From CAVUAT01 sp963739545 (GTDB lineage: Bacteria; Actinomycetota; Thermoleophilia; Solirubrobacterales; 70-9), in assembly GCA_963739545.1 (NCBI GenBank), contig CAVUAT010000014.1:186001-250000 (forward strand): a stretch of 64,000 bases of DNA. The letters run 5' to 3'. This document shows, piece after piece, positions 40,951-49,291 of this stretch. The notes beneath the pieces were generated by a model, which worked only from the letters and a program-made list of their open reading frames with translations, was not told where the DNA came from and searched no databases. The position numbers and the translations under genes were made by a program. How positions within the stretch are numbered: the stretch's first letter is position 1; each line of letters starts with the position of its first letter.

Positions 40951-42144
40951 TTGCCCGGCGACGACTCTCATCAGGCGGGATCTCACGAGGCGGTCGCGGT
41001 CTCCTACCGGAACGTCCGCAAGCGCTACGCGGGCCAGGACTCCGACGCGGTGCACGACCTGTCGCTCGACGTCCCCGCCGGCGAGATCTGCGTTCTCGTC
41101 GGCCCCTCGGGGTGCGGCAAGACGACGGCGATGCGGATGGCTAACCGCACCGTGGAGATCACCGACGGCGACATCCTGATCGGCGACACCTCGGTGCGGG
41201 ACCGCAACCCGGCCGAGCTGCGGCGCGAGATGGGCTATGTGATCCAGCAGATCGGCCTCTTCCCCCATCGCACGATCGGCGAGAACATCGCGACAGTGCC
41301 CGGTCTGCTCGGCTGGGACGACGAGCGCACCTCGAAACGCATCGACGAGCTCCTGGTTCTGATCGGCCTCGACTCCGAGATGCGCGACCGCTACCCGGCT
41401 CAGCTCTCAGGCGGCCAGCAACAGCGCGTCGGCGTCGCGCGGGCGCTCGCCGCGGACCCGCCGGTGATGCTGATGGACGAGCCCTTCGGCGCGATCGACC
41501 CGATCAGCCGCGAGCGCCTGCAGAACGAGTTCCTTCGCCTCCAGGCCGAGATCCGCAAGACCGTGCTCTTCGTCACCCACGACATCGACGAGGCGATCAA
41601 GATGGGCGACCGCATCGCCATCCTCAAGCAGGGCGGCCACCTGGCCCAGTACGCGACCCCGGCCGAGCTGCTGATGGCGCCGGCCGACGACTTCGTCGAG
41701 GACTTCGTCGGCGCTGATCGCGCGCTGAAGCGGCTGGCGCTGATGCGAGTCCGCGACATCGACCTCTGGGAGGCGCCGCTTGCCCACGTCGGCCAGGCGA
41801 CCGCTGAGGTCCGCGCGAAGCTCGACGGCGCCGAGGTGCCCCACCCACTGCTGGTCGACCCCGAGCGCCGCCCGCTCGGGTGGCTCTCCGACCGCGACCT
41901 GGCCCAGGAGACGGTCCCGGCCAAGCCCGACAGCTCGCCCGAGCCCGTGCTCGACGCCGACGACGTCCTGCGCGACGCGCTCTCCGACCTGCTGCAGGCC
42001 GAGTCGCAGTACGCACCGGTCGTCGACAAGGACCGCCGCATCGCCGGCGTGCTCTCGATCGAGGTGATTCAGGAGTTCCTGAGCTCACCCGAGGCGAAGG
42101 TCGAGGAGCACGCCGCCGTCGAACGGCCGCACGGATATGCCTGA
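40951..42144 (+). CDS. Glycine betaine/choline ABC transporter, ATP-binding
   Basis: About 397 residues. TTG at 40951 is preferred because the ABC domain begins at once (AVSYRNVRKRY); GTG at 40864 gives an unlikely leader. Walker A GPSGCGKT, signature LSGGQQQRVG, Walker B VMLMDEPFGAID, H-loop VTHDIDEA. A C-terminal CBS-pair region (HPLLVDPERRPLGWLSDRDL, APVVDKDRRIAGVLSI) is typical of OpuA/ProV-type osmoprotectant ATPases. First gene of a four-gene operon. Confidence 0.9.
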   Translation: MPGDDSHQAGSHEAVAVSYRNVRKRYAGQDSDAVHDLSLDVPAGEICVLVGPSGCGKTTAMRMANRTVEITDGDILIGDTSVRDRNPAELRREMGYVIQQIGLFPHRTIGENIATVPGLLGWDDERTSKRIDELLVLIGLDSEMRDRYPAQLSGGQQQRVGVARALAADPPVMLMDEPFGAIDPISRERLQNEFLRLQAEIRKTVLFVTHDIDEAIKMGDRIAILKQGGHLAQYATPAELLMAPADDFVEDFVGADRALKRLALMRVRDIDLWEAPLAHVGQATAEVRAKLDGAEVPHPLLVDPERRPLGWLSDRDLAQETVPAKPDSSPEPVLDADDVLRDALSDLLQAESQYAPVVDKDRRIAGVLSIEVIQEFLSSPEAKVEEHAAVERPHGYA

Positions 42145-42910
42145 CGCCGGCCTGGCCCCGCTGCTCGCGCAGGTCGAAATTCGCGACCGCTCGGAGGATG
42201 CTGGGTGCGTGGTCGACAACGGCACCTTCTGCTTCCAGTGGGCAGCCGACAACTACGACCGCTACGTCACCCCGACCCTCGAGCACCTCGTGCTCGTGGG
42301 CGCATCGGTCGTCGCCGGCTTCCTGATCGCCTTCGGTCTCGCCTACCTGTCCCACCGCCGCAAGTTCCTGCAGCCGGGGTTCACGGCCACGACGGGGATC
42401 CTGTACACGATCCCCTCGCTCGCCTTCTTCGCGCTGCTGCTGCCGATCACCGGCCGCGGCCAGTTCACGGCGATCATCGCGCTGACCGCCTACGCGCTGC
42501 AGATCATCTACCGCAACATGGTCACGGGCCTGGGCAACGTCCCCGAAGGCGCCAAGGACGCGGGGCGGGGAATGGGGATGACGCCGAACCAGCTGTTTTG
42601 GAAGGTCGAGCTGCCCCTCGCCGTGCCCGAGATCGTCGCAGGCCTGCGGATCGCGACGGTGTCGACCGTCGCGATCGCGACCCTCGCGTTCATCGCCGGC
42701 GGCGGAGGGCTCGGCACCGAGATCTACAACCAGATCGACTTCAAGACGAACGTGATCATCGCCTCGATTCTCTGCGTGACGATGGCGGTCATCTTCGATA
42801 TCTGCCTGCTGCTCCTGCAAGCGCTGCTCGTCCCATGGCGCTCGGCCAAGGTGCAGCAGGAGCGCAGGGCGGCCCGGTTCTTCCAAATGTTCAGGAGGAC
42901 CGCCACGTGA
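42137..42910 (+). CDS. Osmoprotectant ABC transporter permease 1
   Basis: 257 residues, five or six helices. ILYTIPSLAFFALLLPITG and the EAA-type loop GAKDAGRGMGMTPNQLFWKV match OpuCB/ProW-type permeases; LRIATVSTVAIATLAFIAGG follows. Overlaps the ATPase end by 8 nt and the second permease start by 4 nt. Confidence 0.92.
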   Translation: MPDAGLAPLLAQVEIRDRSEDAGCVVDNGTFCFQWAADNYDRYVTPTLEHLVLVGASVVAGFLIAFGLAYLSHRRKFLQPGFTATTGILYTIPSLAFFALLLPITGRGQFTAIIALTAYALQIIYRNMVTGLGNVPEGAKDAGRGMGMTPNQLFWKVELPLAVPEIVAGLRIATVSTVAIATLAFIAGGGGLGTEIYNQIDFKTNVIIASILCVTMAVIFDICLLLLQALLVPWRSAKVQQERRAARFFQMFRRTAT

Positions 42911-43632
42911 TCGCGCCACTCGCCTTCCTCGGCAGCTTCGGCGGTGCGTTCGAGTTCATCTTCACGCCCCAATCGAACCGGTTCACAGGCGGGCGCGAGG
43001 TCGGCGGGCTCGACCAGGTCTGGGAGTACACCCAGACCCACCTCGAGATCAGCGCCCTGGCCCTGGCGGTGGCTCTGGCGATCGCGCTGCCCGCCGGGGT
43101 GATCCTCGGCCACTACGGAAAGGGCGAGGTGTTCGCGATCAGCGTCGGCAACTCGGCTCGGGCGATCCCCGAGCTCGCGCTTATCGCCATCGTCGTCGCG
43201 TTCGTCGGCTTCGGCTTCCTGAACGTGGCGATCGCTCTGATGGTGCTCGGGATCCCGCCGATCCTGACCAACGCCTACGTGGGCATCCGGCAGGTCGACC
43301 GCGACGCGGTCGAGGCCGCCCGCGGGATGGGGATGAGCGACTTCGGGATCATCACCCGCGTCGAGATGCCGCTCGCCGTGCCCACGATCATGAGCGGGGT
43401 CAGGACGGCCTCGATCAACATCATCGCGACCGCGACAATCGCCCCTCTCGCCGGAGTCGTGACGCTCGGGGACTTCATCATCAACCGCAACGTCTACGGC
43501 GACGAGGGAGTGATCGCCGGAGCGATCCTGGTCGCCGTCCTGGCCATGCTGGTGGAATTCGGTCTCGCTGGTCTGCAGCGACTGATGACCCCGAGGGGCG
43601 TCAAGTTGGCGCGGGAACGCGCAGCCGCGTAG
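42907..43632 (+). CDS. Osmoprotectant ABC transporter permease 2
   Basis: 241 residues from GTG at 42907, which overlaps the first permease stop. GNSARAIPELALIAIVVAFV and the loop DAVEAARGMGMSDFGIITRV are the ProW-family signatures, and TATIAPLAGVVTLGDFIINR follows. Forms a heterodimeric channel with permease 1. A GGCCTCC...GGAGGGCC hairpin separates it from the binding-protein gene. Confidence 0.92.
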   Translation: MIAPLAFLGSFGGAFEFIFTPQSNRFTGGREVGGLDQVWEYTQTHLEISALALAVALAIALPAGVILGHYGKGEVFAISVGNSARAIPELALIAIVVAFVGFGFLNVAIALMVLGIPPILTNAYVGIRQVDRDAVEAARGMGMSDFGIITRVEMPLAVPTIMSGVRTASINIIATATIAPLAGVVTLGDFIINRNVYGDEGVIAGAILVAVLAMLVEFGLAGLQRLMTPRGVKLARERAAA

Positions 43633-43702
43633 GCTTTCGCGTGCAAGGCGAATGGCCTCCCGAAAGGAGGGCCGTCGTCAATCCCAAGAGAGGAGTTATC
43701 AA

Positions 43703-44693
43703 GTGCTGAACAGCCAGACACCTTTTCGTGCTCTGTTCGCGCTTCTCGCCGCCCTGGTCCTCGCCCTCGGTGTCGCCGCGTGCGGTGATGACGACGACGA
43801 TGGCGGAGACGATGGCGGCGGTGGCTCAGGTGAGCTGATCGAGGCCAACGACGAGAACTCAGGCGTCAACCTGACGATCGGCTCCAAGAACTTCACGGAG
43901 CAGATCATCCTGGGCGAGATCTACGCACAGGGTCTGGGGGCCGCGGGATACACCGTCGAGACCGATCTCAACCTCGGCTCGGAGCAGGTCGCGCTGCAGG
44001 CCCTGCAGGCCGGCGAGATCAGCGGCTACCCGGAGTACACGTCGACGGCCCTGACGTCGTTCTACGGGCTGGCGCCCGAGGACGTGCCGACGGACCCGGC
44101 CCAGGCGGCCGACGATGCGAACGCGGAGTTCGCAAAGGATGGCCTCGTCGCGTTCGCGCCGGCGCCGTTCGAGAGCGAGAACGCCGTCGGACTGCTGAAG
44201 ACCACGGCCGACGAGCTCGGCGTGACGACGATCTCGGACCTGGAGGGCAAGTCACAGGACCTGACGCTGTTCGGCTCGCCCGAGTGCCGTCAGCGCGTCG
44301 ACTGCCTCGTGGGGCTCGAGGACGGCTACGGGCTGCAGTTCAAGCAGTTCACGCCCGTCGACATCGAGCAGCGTTACCCCGTGCTGGACGACGGTCAGGC
44401 CGACCTGTCCATCGTGTTCACCACGGACCCGCAGCTGTTCGCCCAGTCGGACACAGTACGTGACCCTCGAGGACGACCAGGGCGTCTTCCCGGCCGCGGG
44501 CAACCCCGCGTTCCTCACCGACGAGCAGGTCGTCGAGGAGGCCGGCCCGGACTACCAGGCGACCATCGAGGCCGTCCAGGAAGGGCTCACCGAAGAAGTG
44601 ATGCAGGAGCTGAGCGCCCGAGTGGATATCGACCGCGAGGAGGCGACCGCGGTCGCCACGGCGTACCTGCAGGAGTCGGGCTACATCGAGTAG
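43703..44693 (+). CDS. Glycine betaine/choline-binding lipoprotein (frameshifted)
   Basis: GTG at 43703 after AGAGGAG. Signal peptide with lipobox ALGVAAC, Cys27, then an Asp/Gly-rich linker. The OpuAC-type domain shows NLTIGSKNFTEQIILGEIYA and AGEISGYPEYTSTALTSFYG. Near 44452 the frame moves by one base; the next frame continues YVTLEDDQGVFPAAGNPAFL to QESGYIE and stops at 44693. The two halves make one normal protein, so I read it as one gene with a one-base indel, either mutational or from sequencing. Confidence 0.85.
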
Positions 44694-44710
44694 CACCGCC
44701 GCGTGAACGA

Positions 44711-44743
44711 GAAAGGGCCGGGCTTTAAGCCCGGCCCTTTTTC
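44711..44743. terminator. Bidirectional intrinsic terminator
   Basis: GAAAGGGCCGGGCTTTAAGCCCGGCCCTTTTTCC-type hairpin (about 44711-44743), with an A-run on the left and T-run on the right. It separates the binding-protein gene (+) from csbD (-). Confidence 0.9.
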
Positions 44744-44760
44744 CTGCGGCTTGAAAGGTC

Positions 44761-44940
44761 CTAGTCGCGGTCCTTCTTGCCGAACCGCTCCTTGAGCTTG
44801 TCCGCGACGTCGTCCACCTTCTCCTTGACGTCCGAGGCGGCGCGGTCGGTCTTGCCCTCGTTCTTCAGCTCTCGGTCGTCCGTGAGGTCGCCGGCAGCTT
44901 CCTTGGCGCGCCCCTTGGCCTCATCGATGTTCTCACCCAT
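44761..44940 (-). CDS. CsbD-family general stress protein
   Basis: 59 residues from ATG at 44940, behind AAAGGAG. MGENIDEAKGRAKEAAGDLT and KTDRAASDVKEKVDDVADKL are the CsbD signature, a small acidic/basic helical protein. In Bacillus csbD is a SigB-dependent stress gene; a GTTTTG...GGGTAG promoter lies upstream here too. Molecular function unknown. Confidence 0.9.
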   Translation of the reverse strand: MGENIDEAKGRAKEAAGDLTDDRELKNEGKTDRAASDVKEKVDDVADKLKERFGKKDRD

Positions 44941-44973
44941 CAGGGTTGACTCCTTTAGTTGTGTATGACGCGT

Positions 44974-44998
44974 CTACCCGGCGGGTGGACCGCAAAAC
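44974..44998 (-). promoter_or_regulatory. SigB/SigF-type promoter of csbD
   Basis: On the minus strand GTTTTG (44998-44993) and GGGTAG (44979-44974) are 13 nt apart, or GTTT by 15. It lies 33 nt upstream of the csbD ATG, a normal distance. Conserved control of CsbD by stress sigma factors supports the call. Confidence 0.6.
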
Positions 44999-45018
44999 GA
45001 CGATGATCGAGGGCCGGA

Positions 45019-45637
45019 ATGGCTAAACCTCTGAGCGAGTACGAGCGCAAGCGCGACTTCGGCAAGACAGCCGAGCCGCGTCGCGACGCGAAAGCGGGGC
45101 GACGAGGCAAAGTGCAGGCGTCGCCACCCGCGCTTCGCGATCCAAAAGCACAGCGCGACCTCGCTTCACTACGACCTGCGGCTCGAGATCGGCGGGACCC
45201 TCGCCTCGTGGGCGGTCCCCAAGGGCCCCTCGCTCGACCCGCGAGACAAGCGCCTTGCGATGCGCACCGAAGACCACCCGCTGAAGTACCTGGAGTTCGA
45301 GGGCGTGATCCCCAAAGGCGAATATGGAGGCGGCCCGATGATCGTCTGGGACCGCGGCGTCTTCCAGAACATCTCCAAGACGCGCCGCGGCGAGCCGCTG
45401 GAGCTGGACGAGGCTCTCGAGAAGGGCGACTTGAAGCTCTTCCTGCTCGGCGAGAAGGTCCGCGGCCCCTACGCCCTCGTCCGCACCTCGGAGCCGGGCG
45501 ACCGCGAGCAATGGCTTCTGATCAAGAAGAAGGGCGAGGGCGCCGACGCCCGCCGACGCCCCACCTCATCCCAGCCCGAATCCGTCCTGACCGGCCGCAC
45601 GATCGAGCAGCTGCTGGCCGAAGAGGGGGGCGAATAG
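45019..45637 (+). CDS. LigD 3'-phosphoesterase domain protein (frameshifted)
   Basis: ATG at 45019 begins MAKPLSEYERKRDFGKTAEP, the usual LigD phosphoesterase N-terminus. Between about 45080 and 45121 the frame shifts by one base; the second frame reads RFAIQKHSATSLHYDLRLEI, then GTLASWAVPKGPSLDP, EGVIPKGEYGGGPMIVWD and WLLIKKKGEG to TAG at 45637. HSATSLHYDLRLE holds active-site His and Asp residues. No start exists in the second frame before the break. It should trim 3' phosphate/ribonucleotide ends in NHEJ if the frame is restored. Confidence 0.8.
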
Positions 45638-45639
45638 AA

Positions 45640-45687
45640 GCTTCGGTGCACTTGACCACCGCATGCGGTGGGATAACGCACCGAAGC
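45640..45687 (+). repeat. Hairpin with start codon in apical CATG loop
   Basis: Outer stem GCTTCGGTGC (45640-45649) with GCACCGAAGC (45678-45687), a symmetric 6 x 6 internal loop, inner stem CCACCG with CGGTGG and loop CATG (45662-45665). The ATG of the second AbiEi/DUF559 gene is at 45663 in this loop. CCACCGCATGCGGTGG is a perfect 16-bp palindrome. It starts 3 nt after the preceding stop codon. Confidence 0.75.
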
Positions 45688-46620
45688 AAGCTGGAGGAGC
45701 CTGGGAGCTCTGCAAGACCCAGCATGGTGTGGTGGCACGACGTCAGCTCCTCCGGCTGGGGCTCAGCGAGCGAACCATCGAGCGCCGTCTCGCTTCCCGC
45801 CGCCTCCACCCCGTCCTGCTCGGCGGCCGGCAGCTTCGCGGCGTCTATGCGGTCGGACGGCCCGACGTCACCCAGCGAGGTCGCTGGATGGCGGCCGTGC
45901 TTGCCTGCGGCGAGCAGGCGGCGTTGAGCCACGCCTCTGCAGCGGCGCTGATGGGCATCCTCGACCGCGAACGCGGATGCATCGAGGTCAGCGTCCCGCG
46001 CGGGCGCTCCGCACGTTCCCGCGGCATCAGGGTCCACCGCCCCACATGCCTGCCTTCCAAGGATCTCGGCACCTTCGACGGGATCCCGGTCACGTCTCCC
46101 ATCAAAACCCTGATCGATCTCGCGACATTCCTGTCGGTGCCGAAGCTCGAAGCAGCGGTCAACGCAGCCGACAAGCACGATCTCGTCGACCCGGAGACCC
46201 TCCGCGCCGCGCTCGAAGCAGCGTCCGGGACTGCGCGGCGTCCGCGCTCTGCGCGACCTCCTCGACCGCCACACCTTCCGTCTCACCAGATCGAAGCTCG
46301 AGCGCTACTTCCTCCCCATCGTCCGGCGCGCCGGGCTGCCGACGCCCGAGACGCGCGTACGGCTGAACGGCTACGAGGTCGACTTCTTCTGGGCGGACCT
46401 CGGCCTCGTGGTCGAGACGGACGGGCAGCGCTACCACCGCACGGCGATCTCGCAGACGCGCGACCGCGAGCGCGACCAGGCTCATGCCCGCGCGGGCCTC
46501 ACCCAGCTGAGGTTCTCGCACTTTCAGGTTCGCTACGAGCCCGAGCACGTGGCGTCGACGCTCGTCCCGGTTGTGCGCCGGCTGGTGGGGAGCCGGGCAC
46601 GCGCTACGGCCAAGCCGTAG
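45663..46620 (+). CDS. AbiEi/DUF559 protein, second copy (frameshifted)
   Basis: N-terminal part from ATG 45663: KTQHGVVARRQLLRLGLSER, GVYAVGRPDVTQRG, ALSHASAAAL, VPKLEAAVNAADKHDLVDPE, closely following the paralogue at 28180. Near 46222 the frame moves by one base; the next frame gives RPGLRGVRALRDLLDRHTFR, YEVDFFWADLGLVVETDG and RYHRTAISQTRD to TAG at 46620, the DUF559 nuclease-like core. As written the catalytic half is cut off. Its start lies in a hairpin loop. Confidence 0.75.
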
Positions 46621-46695
46621 AAGGTGACCGCGCCCAGTCGGACGCCCCGTCCAAAGCTCCCTGCGGGACCGCCCGCCCGGCGGTACGCTCAGACG

Positions 46696-48159
46696 GTGAG
46701 CACCGTGGCTGACGTCAAGACCCTGCCGAACTACGCCGGCGGCGAGTTCCGCGAGGCTGCGGTCGATTCGACGCTCGAGGACCGAGACCCGGCCACCGGC
46801 GATCTCTCGGCCTACGTGCCGCTGTCGGGACGCGAGGACGTCGACCAGGCGGTTCGCGCTGCGCGCGAGGCGCAGCCGGGATGGCGTGACACGCCCGTCC
46901 CGCAGCGCGCCCGCGCCGTGATGGCGCTGCGCGAGGTGCTCGACGCGAATCGCGACGAGCTCGCCGCGTTGGTCACGGCCGACATGGGCAAGACGCTGCC
47001 CGACGCCCTCGGCGAGGTCGGGCGCGGGATCGAGTCGGTCGAGGCCGCGACGGCGATCCCCCACCTGATGAAGGGCGAGAACCTCGAGGGCGTCGCCAAG
47101 GGCCTCGACGTCGAGCTGGTGCGCCAGCCCGTCGGCGTGGTCGCCGCGATCACCCCGTTCAACTTCCCGGCGATGATCCCGCTCTGGTTCCTTCCCTACG
47201 CGGTCGCCTGCGGCAACGCCTTCATCCTCAAGCCCTCCGAGCGCGACCCGCGGCCCTCGCAGCGCATCGTCGAGCTGATCGACGAGCACGAGATCTTCCC
47301 GCCCGGAATCGTCAACCTGGTCCACGGCGGCCGTGACGCCGTCGAGGGCATCCTCGAGCATCCGGGCATCGACGCGATCTCGTTCGTCGGCCAAGCGACC
47401 ACCGCCCGGCTGATCGCAACCCGCGGCGCCGAGACCGGCAAGCGCGTGCAGGCGCTCGGCGGCGCCAAGAACTCGCTGATCGTGATGCCCGACGCGGACC
47501 TCGACGTCACGGTCCCCGCGATCATGGGCTCATCCTTCGGCGCCGCAGGCCAGCGCTGCCTCGCCGGCTCGGTCTGCGTCGTCGTCGGCGACGAGGCGCG
47601 GCAGGCCGAGGTTCGCGACGCCCTCCGCGGCGCCGCCGAGGCGCTGACGACCGGCGCCGGCGCCGATCCCGCCACCGACGTCTGCCCGATGGTCAGCCCC
47701 GACGCGCGCGAGCGCGCCGAGGCCGCGGTCGCCGCGGCCGAGGACGCCGGCGACGAGGTCCTGCTCGACGGGCGCATCGGGGGCGGCGACGGCGGTGCGC
47801 TGCTGGCGCCGACGATGGTCGAGGTCACCGACCACGAGTCCGACCTGGCCCGAGAGGAGATCTTCGGCCCGGTGCTCGGCCTGGTCGCCACGCCCGACCT
47901 CGAGGCTGCGATCGCCTTCACCAACGGCTCGCGATACGGCAACGCAGGATCGATCTTCACCACCTCGGGCGAGGCCGCCCGGGCATACCGCTACGGCGTC
48001 GAGGCGGGGATGCTTGGAGTGAACATCGGCGTCCCCGCACCCGTTGCGTGGTTCCCATTCTCGGGCTGGAAGGATTCGATGGATGGGGACCTGCACGCCA
48101 ACGGCAACGATGCGGTTGAGTTCTACACGCGCAAGAAGGTCATCACCGCGCGCTGGTAG
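46696..48159 (+). CDS. mmsA: Methylmalonate-semialdehyde dehydrogenase (MmsA-like)
   Basis: 487 residues from GTG 46696. Aldehyde dehydrogenase fold with GVVAAITPFNFPAMIPLWFL, LGGAKNSLIVMPDADLD and the active-site Cys in GAAGQRCLAGS. The FNFPAMIPLWF and final FYTRKKVITARW segments are specific to CoA-acylating MmsA, which makes propionyl- or acetyl-CoA in valine, beta-alanine and inositol breakdown. An in-frame ATG at 46624 gives an unlikely leader. Confidence 0.93.
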   Translation: MSTVADVKTLPNYAGGEFREAAVDSTLEDRDPATGDLSAYVPLSGREDVDQAVRAAREAQPGWRDTPVPQRARAVMALREVLDANRDELAALVTADMGKTLPDALGEVGRGIESVEAATAIPHLMKGENLEGVAKGLDVELVRQPVGVVAAITPFNFPAMIPLWFLPYAVACGNAFILKPSERDPRPSQRIVELIDEHEIFPPGIVNLVHGGRDAVEGILEHPGIDAISFVGQATTARLIATRGAETGKRVQALGGAKNSLIVMPDADLDVTVPAIMGSSFGAAGQRCLAGSVCVVVGDEARQAEVRDALRGAAEALTTGAGADPATDVCPMVSPDARERAEAAVAAAEDAGDEVLLDGRIGGGDGGALLAPTMVEVTDHESDLAREEIFGPVLGLVATPDLEAAIAFTNGSRYGNAGSIFTTSGEAARAYRYGVEAGMLGVNIGVPAPVAWFPFSGWKDSMDGDLHANGNDAVEFYTRKKVITARW

Positions 48160-48263
48160 CGATCGCCATAGGCGACCTACCGAAGGGTGTGGTGGGTTCC
48201 GCTCGTTCCGCCGCCAGGGGGAAGGCGAGGAGGGGGGCGAGCGGTGCTGCTCGGATTCGAGGC

Positions 48264-48773
48264 TCAGGCCGACCCGATGACGATGCCGGTGACGGCGACG
48301 ATGATCCCGCCGAGGGTGACCTGGATCAGCGAGACCGAGAGCGAGACGTCCAGGAAGCGCTTGCGGACCCAGGCGATCGCGACGAGCTCGATCGCGACCG
48401 TGACATAAGCCACCAGCAGCGCCGTCTGAAGGTCGCCGATCAGGAACGGAAGCGCGTGGAAGGCGCCGCCGGCGAACGTGGCAGCTCCGGTGATCAACCC
48501 GCGAGACAGTGACGTGCCCCGCCCGGTGACGCTGCCGTCGTCGGAAAGTGCCTCTGAGAGCCCCATGCTGATCGCGGCTCCGAGCGCAGCCGCGACACCG
48601 ACCAGCAGCGCTGCGCGCGGGCCGGCCAGGAACGCGGTGGCGAAGATCGGCGCCAGCGTCGAGACGGTCCCGTCGATCAGGCCGATCAACGCCGGCTGCA
48701 CCCGCTGGAGCATGAACTGCTCCTCGTCCTCAGTGCGGAAACCGGCTGAGATGCGTGCGACGAGCTCGGTCAT
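48264..48773 (-). CDS. VIT/CCC1-family metal transporter
   Basis: 169 residues with five helices. LIGLIDGTVSTLAPIFATAF, GAAISMGLSEALSDDGSVTG and RGTSLSRGLITGAATFAGGA are VIT1/CCC1 features; acidic and Met residues in the first helices form the Fe/Mn path. It is divergent from a Fur-family gene across a 62-nt AT-rich region, pointing to iron or manganese control. The N-terminal ferritin-like domain of MbfA is absent. Confidence 0.85.
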   Translation of the reverse strand: MTELVARISAGFRTEDEEQFMLQRVQPALIGLIDGTVSTLAPIFATAFLAGPRAALLVGVAAALGAAISMGLSEALSDDGSVTGRGTSLSRGLITGAATFAGGAFHALPFLIGDLQTALLVAYVTVAIELVAIAWVRKRFLDVSLSVSLIQVTLGGIIVAVTGIVIGSA

Positions 48774-48835
48774 GACCGTTGATAATACAAGTTACTTAAG
48801 ATAAGGTGACCCTAACAACAGCTAGACTCAATCAA
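48774..48835. promoter_or_regulatory. AT-rich divergent promoter with iron-box-like sequence
   Basis: This 62-nt gap between the VIT and Fur starts is far richer in A/T than its surroundings. TTAAGATAAGGTGACCCTA (48796-48814) matches 12 of 19 bases of the IdeR/DtxR box, and TAAGGTGACCCTAA is a partial inverted repeat. GATAATACAAGTTACTTA next to it could hold promoters or a Fur site. Metal-responsive control is inferred. Confidence 0.45.
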
Positions 48836-49264
48836 ATGACGGATACCGAGAGACAGGACGAGGCGCTGACGGCGCTGCTGCGCGAGCGCGAACTGCGCGC
48901 CACCTCGCAGCGGCTCGTCATGCACCGGCTGCTTCGCGACCGCGATCGCCACGTCACAGCCGAAGAGCTGCTCGACGAGGCGAGCTCCCAGCTGCCCGGC
49001 GTCTCCCTGCCGACGGTCTACTCGACGCTCGAGCTGTTCGAGGACCTCGGCGTCGTCCGCCGCGTCAACGACGGCGGGGGCACCCTGAGCTGGGACACGA
49101 GGCGCGACGAGCACGGCCACCTCGTCTGCCGCCACTGCGGGAGGATCGAGGACATCTCGACGCCGATCGACCTCGCGGGAGCGCGACGCTCGGCGAAGCG
49201 CGCGGGCTTCAGGCCCGACAGCGCCGAGGTCGTCGTCAGCGGGCTCTGCGCGGACTGCGCCTAG
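48836..49264 (+). CDS. Fur-family metalloregulator
   Basis: 142 residues from ATG 48836. Winged helix RATSQRLVMHRLLRDRDRHV and LPTVYSTLELFEDLGVVRRV, metal site around DEHGHLVCRHCGRIEDI and a closing CADC. Two Cys pairs suggest the structural zinc of Fur/Zur/PerR proteins. Which metal it senses cannot be read. The neighbouring VIT gene is the likely target. Confidence 0.9.
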   Translation: MTDTERQDEALTALLRERELRATSQRLVMHRLLRDRDRHVTAEELLDEASSQLPGVSLPTVYSTLELFEDLGVVRRVNDGGGTLSWDTRRDEHGHLVCRHCGRIEDISTPIDLAGARRSAKRAGFRPDSAEVVVSGLCADCA

Positions 49265-49291
49265 CCCGAGGCGCGCCTAGCGCGCCTCGGG
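49265..49291. terminator. Bidirectional terminator containing a stop codon
   Basis: CCCGAGGCGCGC, loop CTA, GCGCGCCTCGGG is a perfect 12-bp hairpin between the converging Fur and VOC genes. The loop CTA is the TAG stop of the VOC gene, and the Fur TAG abuts the left arm. There is no T-run. Confidence 0.75.
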
